DNA of 64,000 bases from Tetraselmis striata (taxonomy: Eukaryota > Chlorophyta > Chlorodendrophyceae > Chlorodendrales > Chlorodendraceae), in assembly GCA_006384855.1 (NCBI GenBank), contig VCJN01000299.1:31005-95004 (forward strand). The letters are read 5' to 3'. This document shows positions 13,049 through 23,254 of the stretch, piece by piece (position 1 is the stretch's first letter; each line of letters starts with the position of its first letter). Both the position numbers and the translations under genes were made by a program. The notes below the pieces were generated by a model, which had not been told where the DNA came from, did no database searches, and saw nothing but the letters and a program-made list of their open reading frames with translations.

Positions 13049-15197
13049 TGCCTCGGGCAAAAATGTTGTATATATACAACAAATGTTGTATATATACAAC
13101 AAATGTTGTATACATACAACAGAAAGTATGGGCTCTATACTATGGGCAAAACTGGCATGATGACCACCAAGGCGTCAAGGGAGGTCCCCCGAGCGCCAAA
13201 TAGTATACTTAAGTTGACTCGGGCCCGCTGGAGTGCGCATATTGGCCAGCACAAGGCGGCCCCCACCACCCACCCACCTGTCCACCATGCGGAAACCGTC
13301 CTATCGAGATCAACAGCCGTGTGGCCGCCCGTCGAGGGTCATTTGAACCCGCTGCCCTCGGCAGAGTACGCCAACAGAGGGCCTTGAAGTTTGGTAACGT
13401 CGTCGAGTCGGTCGTCAGCAACAAAATCCGCATCCGGTGGGATGATGGCACAAAGTCATGCGAGACCACCAACGTGCTGGAGCTGCAACACACCGGCGCT
13501 GGCGCCCTGCCCCAGCTGTGTCTCCTCTACCACCATGCACTCGTCTAATACCTTGCTTGGACAATATGTCGTCGGCTTGTGGTGATTTTGTCGACGTGTG
13601 TGGGTGGCGCGGCCGTGCGATTGCGTCTGTCTCCTCGCGGAATTTGAGTTTTTTCAAATATTACAGACAGCTGACTCGCCTACGCCACGCAGCTCAGAGC
13701 ACTGTCGACGGTCCCCTTCACGGAGCCGAGACAAGCAATGCCCTGCCCGTCAGCTCCTCTTCGCCCCGGAAGTGTCCATGGTGTCGTGGCGCCTCTCGCG
13801 GCGGCACCGGCTATCCGTCGTGCCCCAATGCCCAACCGGCGCTGGCGCCCTGCCCCATGTGTGTCTCCTCTACCACCATGCTCCTGCAGGCGCGACTGTG
13901 CTAGGCGACAACTGGGTTGCATCTGTCAAGGTACAACAACATAGATATCAATTTAGTGCAGTGCAGTGCAGTGCAGTGCATGCATGCATGCATGTGAATG
14001 TGTGAAACTGATTCTTTTGCTGGATGGTTGTGACATGCCGCAATCACTGTGGGCAAGACAGGCCGGCACTTCATTGGCTGTGTCAAGACATCCCACTCTC
14101 TATACTCTAAGGCCTACATGGAGTCACACCTGAAGGGCAAGCCCGCCGGCAGTCGCATGGTTCTCCGCTCCACTGTTGAGGGTGTGGGCCTGATGGCAAT
14201 AATCGGGTACAAGTACAACATGAGGAGGGTGATATTCTTTCTGGCTACGGAGGCAGCTGGGGGGGTGCACGATGGCGAGCCGTACATTCAACGTTGGGCT
14301 GACGACCTCAACAACATCACCACCAGGCCCATACCTCGTCCAGACGTGGTCTTGCGGTACTTCGCTCGGAGCCCGCGCGTCGACAACCACAACCAGAGCC
14401 GCAAGCACGACCTGATGTTGGAGGAGCTGTGGCTGACGCATGACTGCTGGTTCCGCCTGCACACCACCATGGCCGGCATTCACGTCACCGACTGTTGGAA
14501 GCTCGCGAAGCACCACCTCCCGAGGCACCACCCACTCAAGTCAACCGTTGTCAACTTCGCCGACCTGATGTGCAAGGCCCTTATATACAATGGGCTGACA
14601 GGGGAGGTAGGTGGAGCCGACTCGCAGGACCGAGCGCGTACTGGCCGACATCACCAACGAGCCACCCCCGCTGCCTCACAGCATCATGCACCTCGGCAAA
14701 CGCCCCGGCAACGACAACGCCACCAAGCAAGCCCGCTGCACTATGTGCCGTGTGGACGACGACAATGTGGGTTGAACGTCCTACAAGTACCCGGATTGCG
14801 ACATCCCTCTGTGCATCTTGAGCAAGAGGCTCAAGGGCGTCGCATGCTGGACCCGGCGCCGCCGCATGACCGCCCAAGAGCTCGTGGTTTACGGCGTCAA
14901 CCGCCGCGCGGACTAGGCCGCCACCGGGCAAACCTCCCCGTACCCAAACCCCGTACCTCAAGACCTTCCTTCCCCGGTCGGCTGGCGGCTGTTGGTTGCT
15001 CCTCCGCAGTGCCCTGGCCGGAACCGGTGGTGTGATGCTTGTTCAGCGAGCTACAACCCCTTAGAGGGCGGCGCTTCTGTTAGGAGCGCGGCCCGCGTAG
15101 TATTAGCATTATGTAATTAAAATCCGTCAATGATGCCGACGCGACCCGTGTTGTATACTCGTGTTGTATATACCATACAACATATTTGCCCGAGGCA
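13049..15197 (+). mobile_element. piggyBac-type DNA transposon, decayed
   Basis: The element is bounded by inverted repeats starting TGCCTCGGGCAAA (left, from 13049) and ending in the complement (right, to 15197). The palindrome CTAG sits directly outside both ends (13045-13048 and 15198-15201) and may be a 4-bp target duplication. Subterminal palindromes GTTGTATATATACAAC lie at 13065-13080 and 13085-13100, with a variant at 13105-13120; a related form is at 15163-15181 on the right. These could be transposase binding sites. The transposase inside is broken. The element lies beside a DIRS-like remnant on its right. Confidence 0.75.
13321..14935 (+). pseudogene. piggyBac-like (DDE_Tnp_1_7) transposase remnant
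   Basis: The best-preserved part is an open frame from 14049 with blocks typical of protist and oomycete piggyBac-like transposases. It has GKTGRHFIGCVKT, then a conserved GYKYN block, then RVDNHNQSRKHDLMLEELW, which contains the last catalytic Asp, then HVTDCWKLAKHH. After about 14600 the family sequence continues one frame over (ITNEPPPLPHSIMHLGKRPG, then a CTMC zinc-ribbon start) and meets an in-frame TGA near 14766 before DCDIPLCILSKR. There is therefore at least one frameshift and one stop. The N-terminal half is poorly preserved; 13321-13548 contains a WDDGTKS segment. A 45-base segment is duplicated (13494-13539 and 13835-13880). The copy looks inactive. Confidence 0.7.
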
Positions 15198-15201
15198 CTA
15201 G
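15198..15201. repeat. CTAG flank, possible target-site duplication (right)
   Basis: This is the partner of 13045-13048, directly outside the right inverted repeat. Confidence 0.5.
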
Positions 15202-15302
15202 CCGCCGAGACACGATGACACGGTGTGTCGTGTCAGGGAAGCATACTCGGTACTCCTACCGGTGCCTGCCGAGAATCCTAGTTCGGGCCCGCGGAGCGAG
15301 TG

Positions 15303-16757
15303 ATTATATAGATTAAAAAAGGTTGAACTGCCAGTCGTCGCAATCAACCTCGCGACTAAGGCGGTCAGCCTAGATAATCGCCGCAGAACGGATGTACCGC
15401 ACGGAAAGGGTAATGTCGTGCGTGTCCATGAGGTACCATGTTTTGCGTAGCTCAGCCATGAAGCGCGGAGAGCGAGAAGTGAGGTGGGTGAGGGCGCCGA
15501 CAACTGCTTGGTTCTGCTCGTGCAAGCGGATGTGACGGTTACGGAGCATGGGGAGGAAGGACTCAATAGCCAAGCGGACGGCTTTGGGCTCTTTCACAGT
15601 AGTGTGCGCAGTACGGTCATCGTCGTACCAAAAGCCCCGAGCTTCATGGTGCTCGTTCAGAACGGCACCCCAACCGTACGAGGAACTGTCAACGTGTAGG
15701 TATCCGGTCTCGACGGGGCGGCTAATGGGGCGGCCGTTGTGTTGGGTGGGCACGCCCACCCACCATTGCAAGATCGCGTTCGAGCTCGCGGGTGAGCTTG
15801 ACGCGGCCGGACCAAGGGTCGCGCGTCTTGAGCACATCATGCAGCTCACGGAGGTAGAAACGGGCAGGGGCGATGGCCAAGTAGAGAAACTGGCATTTGC
15901 CCGCGAGAGCGGCCAACTCGCGAGCCAGCAGCCACCGACGATTGCGTTTTGCTCGTTGGATTAGGCGTTTGGCCGCGCGAGCAATGCCAGCGAGTTTCTC
16001 AGCAGGTGCACGAAGAGTAGGCGACCCCGATGTGTCAATTTCTAACCTCAGGCGCACGAGCTTCTGGGTGGGCTCCCACACGCCCTTGTTGGGGTTGCGC
16101 AGCAGACCAAATCCCGAGAGGTGGCGTTGGATGTAGTCACGTTGCCATATGGCCTCAGCCTGAGTCCGAACTAGAAACAGGAAATCGTCCATGTAGGGTA
16201 ACATGCGTAGGCCAAATCGGCGCCGAGGAATAGGTGTGCCGTCTGCTTCAGCCGGGTTACGACGCAATGCCCTAGTGAGGACGTTGGTGAATTGGCAGAA
16301 GTAATAGGGGGACAGAGACCACCCCATGGTAAGGCCAGCCAGTCGGTACAGAGTGCCGCGGTAATCGACAGTGAAAAAGTCCCTGTCCTCATGGGCGATT
16401 CCATTCGCGTAAAACCCATCCTGCAGGTCCATGATCTGCAACATGTAGTCCCCAGGGCGCGCGAGATTGCGCAAATGCGAAAGCGTCTCAAACGAAAGAT
16501 CGCGCGTCTCGCAATAGCGGTTCAGGGGGCGAAGGTCAATGATGAGCCTCCATTTGTTTGTTCCAGGCTTAGGAACCAAGAACAGCCGGGACACCCATTT
16601 CGCGCAGTAGCCTCGCTTCCATGCCCCAACGGCCAGGAAGCGAGCCAATTTGCCGTCCATAAACTTCAATTGGGCCGGAGTATAGCATCCGCCATTGATA
16701 CCCCCTGATGAAAAGAAGGTGGGGCAAGCCCGTCCAAGAAAGGAACGCGTACACCTC
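15303..16757 (-). pseudogene. DIRS-like retrotransposon reverse transcriptase/RNase H remnant
   Basis: An open frame from about 16757 down to 15722 encodes a reverse transcriptase with WVSRLFLVPKPG, WRLIIDLRPLN, MDLQDGFY and the catalytic YMDD box in LPYMDDFLF. Near 15750-15800 the match moves to another frame, which encodes RNase H with YLHVDSSSYGWGAVLN, KEPKAVRLAIESFLP and LTSRSPRFMAELRK, as in DIRS1/Kangaroo-type elements of green algae. That frame meets TAG where the family has the Trp of IWADRLSRE (the following ADRLSREVDCDDW remains readable), then a stop near 15303. No tyrosine recombinase or methyltransferase domain is visible downstream. This is a truncated, inactive copy next to the piggyBac element. 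Confidence 0.75.
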
Positions 16758-17600
16758 TAGATCTAGTTGAGAAAACTGAGATTCGCAGCAGCGGCTTGCC
16801 AGTTGCCGAGATGACGACGGACGCGATGTCTCATAAAGGGGGACTCAGGGGTACAAGAATTGGCGCGATGGATGTCGCGAGCGGGGCGAGCAGAGCGCCC
16901 TATTGTCGCTCTGTTGGCCCTCTCCGCGTCGGCGTCAGGGTCAACGGTGCGCGGCACAGTAAAAGTGCCGCGGCGTGGGAGTAGCCATGTGCCACTGGCT
17001 TGGGCGCCGGCTTGGCCACTGACAGTGTACTGTTACTTTGTACCCGAATATGTACTAGACGATAGGCATGCGTCCCAATCGGAGCGCATCGCGACATCTA
17101 CGCCGAGTAGGGGCCAGTACGGATCGAGCCATGCCTACACGGGAAGGGGCAGCCAGGGGTTACTGTTGGGCGACACTGCTCGAAGGGCTTGGACCTTGTT
17201 CCACTGAATGGGGAAGCGCTGCGGCTTCATCCTCTCCTCGCGTTGGGCGAGTAATCAGCAGCTCGTTCGCGGGTAGTAGTCAGCATGTCGCAAGCGGCGC
17301 GCGTCCATTGATCACACTACCCCTAACGGGTTCTCTCCCCGGGGGGGGGGGGGGGCGAAAGGCTTTGCTCACCGTACATGGTACGATGGCGGAAGACTGG
17401 CACCGTGCGCGGCAAAATTGCCACGATTTTGCTGTGGTGCGCTCGATGGAGCGTGCCACAGCAAAGGAGAGTGACGACCGCTCGGTCCGCCGTGAAGGCA
17501 GGTGGTGGCCCTGACCGGCCCCCGCAATTTTGCGCGCGCACACGCGCGCTACGGGCGCCGCGCCATGGCTATGTCGTACAAGTCGAGAAACAACATAACC
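16758..17600. other. No gene recognised
   Basis: This is the upstream side of the DIRS-like remnant. Open frames exist on both strands but show no family features. A G run lies at about 17340-17354. Confidence 0.4.
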
Positions 17601-18955
17601 TACACCCCTCCACATAAGTTTGGGGTCCCATTTCGGCAGTCTCAAGACTTCAGAAGTCTAGGGTACCTGAACGTAGGGTATATGAGATGAAACCCTGAAA
17701 TCTCAGAGGATTGTATAAGACCTGCATGACGAGAGCGAGTGGCTCAAACCGAAGATTAAAGACCTTTGACTAGGGTGTCACGCTGCACTTGGTGCGTGGG
17801 CGTCGCCTGCAAATGCACCAAAACAAGGGTCGGTATCACGCACACGCCGACGCGCGTGAATAGACAACCAAACGGCGGGATGGCCATGCATGAACGCGTG
17901 AGGAAACACATTGGCGAGGGGCTCGGGTGCATTTGGTTGGGGTGCAGCCGTGTGGGCGGCGGCTAGTACATGTCGTGTTGCGATACTGGCATTGCATCAG
18001 TGTCGGCCACGCTCAGCAACACCCCCTTGGCTTTAAAGCGCTATAACTTCTCATGGTTTGCTTAGAAAATTGTTTTAAAAATACCACGCAATTTGTCGTT
18101 CAAATCTGCGTCGGATCCAATCTTCCAAAATCAAAAAATCGATTTTTGGGGCCCCGGAAAAATCCCCAAAGATGATCATCCAAGTTGTCCCTCACTACCT
18201 CATGTGCCCACCCATGTCGGGAGCGTGGCTTTGCGCCAAGTGCGTGTCTAAGCCCCATACTCGGTTGCGCGAGAGCGTTTTGTGTGTGGATGACCACGGA
18301 CCACCAACAGTTGGCATGTGCCGCCTCCTAGCGATACACACATCCACCAGCCAAAATGCCATTTTCCAGAGCATTTTTCAAGGAATTTCATATTAATTAA
18401 AGTCCACGCCCCTACCGCGCCACCCCGCCCACGAAACGGTGCAACTGGCATTCCACCACGCGCCCCCGTAGTAGAGCATTGCCCTACGCCAAGGGGGCCA
18501 TCGAGCGCCTCTCCTACGTGCGTTCGCCACAGAAACATCAGCATTTTTACCCCAAAACTGCTCGCCACAGTGGCCAACTTGTCGTTGGGGTGTCACGTCG
18601 TGCCTATAGCAACATGCTTTCAGTGGCCTACACGCACGGTGTGTGCAACTTATGCCAAGGGCCGGACTCACCGAGTTTGGTGCGACGAGTGCCGCTATTC
18701 CATAGGTTTGGACGGTTGGCGCAACCCACAATTTTCTAGCGGCAACGCATCATGCATTGATTTCGCGTTTTTTAAAGGGCGCCCACAAATGGTCGTGTTG
18801 TCGCGCGGGTGGGTATAAAGCGCACAATAGTAGGCGTTTGCCCGAACTATTCCCACTGTAGTCAGCATGTATGCACATACAGCCGGCGTTATCCTCGCCC
18901 ATGCATGCGCTTTGCGATCGAAAATGCAAAACCCGGACTTATGTGGAGAGGTGTA
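17601..18955 (+). mobile_element. DNA transposon-like element with 25-bp inverted ends
   Basis: The left end (17601-17625, starting TACACCCCTCCACATAAGT) and the right end (18931-18955) are inverted copies with about 21 of 25 matching bases. The right end is identical to 7516-7540. Inside, around 18650-18720 (+), a CxxC motif (VCNLC) and a THRVWCDECRYS motif lie in two frames, like a broken zinc ribbon of the kind that ends piggyBac-like transposases. No complete transposase is readable and I see no clear target duplication. Family assignment is uncertain. Confidence 0.45.
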
Positions 18956-18989
18956 GTTTAGAACAATATCATTGTCGTCGAATACCTGT

Positions 18990-19150
18990 ACCCGGCGTGT
19001 CCTGGGTTTCCCCGGTTGATGCATTAGCCCTTCGGGGTTCGAATGAGGCAATAGTCTACGGGCTATGCCAGGCCTGCGACTGCTGCAGTTGGCGTAAGAG
19101 GTCTAGTTCTGGGGCGGCTTCGGCAGATGTCCCGGGGCGAACTTTACTTA
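18990..19150 (+). repeat. SINE-like repeat fragment
   Basis: About 150 bases closely match 28610-28772. Shared text includes GATGCATTAGCCC, CGGGGTTCGAATGAGGCAAT and a final CCCGGGGCGAACTTTACT. The tRNA-like head seen in the other copy is degraded or missing here. It starts about 35 bases beyond the right end of the neighbouring TIR element. Confidence 0.65.
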
Positions 19151-19427
19151 TCATCGTCGTTCTGATATATGACACCCCCACAACTAGGGGCACTAGGGAC
19201 GCGATTCTTAGAGTACTCGGGACGTTGGGGGGGGGCGGAGGGGGGTCCCGGCTCCGCCGGCCTCTGGCCGCATGCTGCCACTGTTAGCGGTGGATTTGCT
19301 ACTGCCTGGCCTTTCGTAATTCACACGAGTAACCCTGCGCCAGTGCGTCCGGCAGTCCGCCCGGCTGGCCGTATTGCACCACTACGGTGAACATCGGCCA
19401 CCCAGGGGCAGACAGCAGCGCCGCGCG

Positions 19428-22400
19428 ATGATGGGCGTGTCGGCGCATCAGGCGGCGGCCCACGGCCTGCGCTCCTCCGCCTCCCTGTCGGCCGGCTGGC
19501 GGCGGCTGCACCGCACGGTCCAGAACCACGGTCGTCGCAGGGGATACCGATCCGGACCTGGCGTGGGTGGGCCCCCCTTCGTGTTTGCGCGTCGGAAGGC
19601 GCATGTGGGCGGTGACGGCGCGGAGCTCTTCAACCCCGACGCCGGCGGCTTCAGCGGCGTGCGGGTGAGCCACTGAGCTAGCGCGGTTGAAGCATCTGTT
19701 TATCGGCAAACACACAAAGCGACCTCCCCTTAAAAAGACAGAAGATGAAGGGGGAAAGGCCTAGAGATAAAGACATGTGTTAAGTGCTAGGCACAGGTGT
19801 CTGTGGGGCAGCATGCACCTCCTTGCCTGTGCCTCTGCACTCACATGCAGAGGCATGTTATCCAGCTTGCACACCGCGCCCTCCTCAAAATGGATGGACG
19901 CCCCTGCTCGCAGCTTCTAGAGAGAGCAAGAGGGAGAGTGCTGTCGCCAGCCAGGGGGGAAGGGGGGAAATATCAGAAGGTAGCTGCGGGACATCAGCAA
20001 TTGCGTCAAATCCTGGCTGTGATTTGTCCGCCGGCAGGAGTACGCAGCGCGCAAGAGTGCGCCAGCCGCCTTCCCCTTCGTGGACCAGTTCCGTTTCCGC
20101 GGGTGGGAGGGGCCCGTGGACGCGGAGACCGTCATCCGGACCCTGGAGCCAATAGTGGGGGAGGAGCGCCAGGCGGCGATGGATCGGGTGCGAACTGGGG
20201 ATGCGGCTGCACGCACTGGCAGCATCCTCTCACAGGCACAGGCACATGCGTGCGGGTGACATTGAACGGCGGCGGCTACACGCATTGGCCATCCTCTCTC
20301 TGCCCCCCCCCCCCCCCCCTACCCCCTCAGGTCTGCGCCAACCGCAGCTTCAATGTGTTGCCCATTGTGGAGGGGAGCGTGAACTACGGAAACCTGTCCG
20401 CCATCTGCCGCACGTCGGAGGGTAAGCCCCCCCCCCCCCCCCCCCCCCCCGCGGCCCACACCACACTGGGCAGAGACTGACCTGCCGCCTGAAAGGCGCG
20501 GAAGGGGCTGGTCGGATGGCATGCTCACCTGCGACGGTTGCCTCCCTGCGCAGCCCTCGGATGCGGTGCTATCCACGCCATTCTCACGGGGTGAGCGCCC
20601 CCCCCCTGGGGGGCCGACTCCTTTGCCCTCTGCATTACCGCACTGCCAGCGGGTGCTGCCATTCGCCTGTTCTGTAATGAGCATGTCCAGCAAGGGGCTG
20701 ACGCACCCAGGCTTCCCTGCGCTGCAGAGGCAAAATGAAGCGCTCCTTCAGCACGTCAAAAGGTGGGTCTGTCGGGCAGCGGAGGAATGAGGCCTGCGGG
20801 GCGACTGGGAAAAGCAGCGGGCAGGGAAGCAAGGGGTGTGTGTGGTGGGGGGGGGGGGGGGGGGTTACTAGCGTGTCTGCACCTGATGGGGCGTCCCTGG
20901 CGTGCATGTGCGACCCTCCCAGGCGCAGAGAAGTGGCTGGATGTCAGGCGCTGGTACAGCACCGCGGACTGCATAGAGCACGCCAAGGCAGCCGGCTATC
21001 AGGTCATTTACCCCCCCCTCCCCCCCCCCCCCCCCCCCCCCCCCACCCTCCCTCCCTCCTTCCCCCCTTTGCCCTGCCTTCCGACCTCACAGCTTCGCAG
21101 CAGGCCGCGGCAAACACTGACAAGCCTTCTGCCCCGGTGACGTCCTCCAGGTTGTGGTGACTCACCTCCGGGAAGATGCTGTGGGAATTCACGAAGTCGA
21201 CTGGTCCAAGCCAACGGCGGTGATTCTGGGCAACGAAGAGAAAGGTGCGGGTGCACGCGCTGCGGTGAGAGCGTGTGTGCTGGAGGCTTTCCTTTCATTA
21301 GAGGGTCGCCTGGCAGGCCTTCCCTAGTTCCGGGCCGATTCCGGTATGTATTGGTTCGTCTGAATCTTGGCTGTAAGAGGAGGGCACCCGTAGGGGCTCT
21401 TTGGCCGCTCGCTACCCATCTGTGGAACACCCCTGACAGAATACACACGCCAACGCGCTTCCATCACCCGGTTCTAATAATAGTACCCCTGTGTGCGTTT
21501 AAAGTTTGTGTGTTTGCGTATAATACATTTCTACCCCTTTGCTATCCCTGGAACGACCTTTATGCCTAGATGTTTGACCTACCTGCCTACCCACCTATAT
21601 ATGTAGCTCCATATATATATACCTCTATACACATATGGAGGTGTATAAACGTATACATATATATCCTATATATACCCTATATATACCTCTGCAGATATAT
21701 GTACCACAAACCTATAGAGGTATATTTTACATACCTGTGTCTACCTCCATACACCTATGTACATACCTACATGTATCTGCACATATATGTACATATAAAT
21801 CCCATATACATGTTTATTTATATATGTGCACATATGCACATAGGATTAGTGCCATACCCTGCTATGCTCCTTGCGTGATTCCGGCAATCGTCCCCCTTTA
21901 GTGTAACAGTCTATTGATGCATTAGATCTTTGGGGGGTTTCCTGCTCTCAGTTGGTCTTGACCAGCAGGCCGAGCTCACATGCGCGGGGGTGCATGCTTC
22001 CGGCCCGCCAGGTGTATCAGAGGAGGCAGTCGCAGCCGCGGATGTGTGCGCGGTCATCCCCATGGACGGTGCGCCCCTCTCACGCCGCTTGCTCTGCGAA
22101 TGGCGGCGCTCTCGGGGCCCTGACTCGCTGCCGCGCGTCCCGCAGGCTTCATGGAGTCGTTCAACATCAGCGTGGCCGCCGCGCTGGTGATGTACGAGGC
22201 GCGCGCGTCGCGGCTGCGCCTGCTGGGCGCCCACGGCGACCTCAGCGGCGAGGAGCAGCGCGTGCTGAAGGCCATCATGCTGCTGCGCCACCAGGTGCAA
22301 GCCGCCTGTCGGACCGATACCCCCACCAATTGATCGCCATCTCCAGTCCCGCCCCCCCTCCCCCAAATAGTACTATCAATCCGATGTTTTGCATCATCGC

Positions 22401-22865
22401 GTTGACTACCCCTTGGTCTGTCTGTGGTATATTATGACACCACCGTCTCTTTGATGGTTGTTTCCTCTTCGCGAGGGGGGGGGGGGGGGGGTCAACAATG
22501 CTTACTATCCTCGAGCTCAAAGTGTGTTTACCGAGGCCTGTTGCCCGGGCATCTGGGCGTCCAAACAGCCCCCCGACTGAGCGGCGGTAGTTCACCAAAA
22601 GGCGCCGGCGACCTTTCCTCGTTTAGTTGTCGCGCGGCACGCCGATGGCGCACCGAGTCTCACCCCATCCCGCCACCCTCTCACGATGGGGTGACGTGGC
22701 CCAGCGGGGTACCGCCGCGCGCTGAGCATGCCCCGCTGGTGCCACGGAACGCCGCAGCGCTCGACACTGGGGCGGAAGATGGACATCGACAACTACATGG
22801 TCGACCTGATGCGGCGGCGGGAAGCGGCGGCAGCGGCGGCGGCAGCGGCGGCAGCCCCGCTGTGA
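19428..22865 (+). CDS. SpoU/TrmH-family RNA 2'-O-methyltransferase
   Basis: Ten exons can be read: 19428-19664, 20038-20187, 20331-20421, 20554-20590, 20728-20762, 20923-21002, 21151-21244, 22012-22068, 22146-22294 and 22758-22865. All phases agree, giving 345 residues. The enzyme transfers a methyl group from S-adenosylmethionine to a ribose 2'-OH in tRNA or rRNA. All three SPOUT motifs are present: motif 1 NYGNLSAICR (about residue 150), motif 2 VILGNEEKG (about 233-241) with IPMDG, and motif 3 SFNISVAAALVMYE (about 265), which form the knotted cofactor site. The block GAEKWLDVRRW resembles plant members. The N-terminus (about 70 residues, rich in Ala, Arg and Ser) looks like a plastid or mitochondrial transit peptide; an upstream in-frame ATG at 19374 is possible. 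The C-terminus ends in a run of about eleven Ala. Intron 7 holds an ATAC-type microsatellite. TGTAA lies at 23178. Confidence 0.88.
21593..21842. repeat. AT-rich microsatellite in TrmH intron 7
   Basis: Imperfect repeats of TATATACCTCTATA/ATACATAC type lie wholly inside the intron 21245-22011. Confidence 0.8.
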
Positions 22866-23254
22866 GCGGCAGCCCCAGCCAACCGGCAGGCAAGCACGCG
22901 CGGCGCGGCAGAGACCCAGGCCCCCTCCGATCCGCCCAGTGTTCCCATGCCGGGCGGCAGCTTGCCGGGCACAGCACACGCCGCTGCCCGTCAGCACGCA
23001 TGCACAGCGCCAGGCAACTCTACGACAAATGGCAGGACGAGGGCGGCGGCGCGCGGCGTCAGCGTGGCGATCGTATTTGTGTTCATGCACGGAGGGGGTC
23101 TCCGTGGGTGCAGCAGCGGGTGGCGACCGTTCACGCAGCGGCACACCGCCCCATGCCAGCGTTTGCGTGTGTTTATGTGTAATTCGGGGCCACCGAGTGC
23201 CGATAAATTAGGACACTCGTCCGTGGCGAAGTGCCAGGCGCGGCGAGGCTGCCG
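22866..23254. other. Convergent intergenic region
   Basis: This lies between the stops of the TrmH gene (+) and the unknown gene (-). It contains TGTAA at 23178-23182 and no gene-like frame. Confidence 0.5.

Noticed and set aside
13960-13995. GCAGT and GCAT tandem units as a regulatory array
   Set aside because: A short simple repeat inside a decayed transposon; nothing ties it to regulation.
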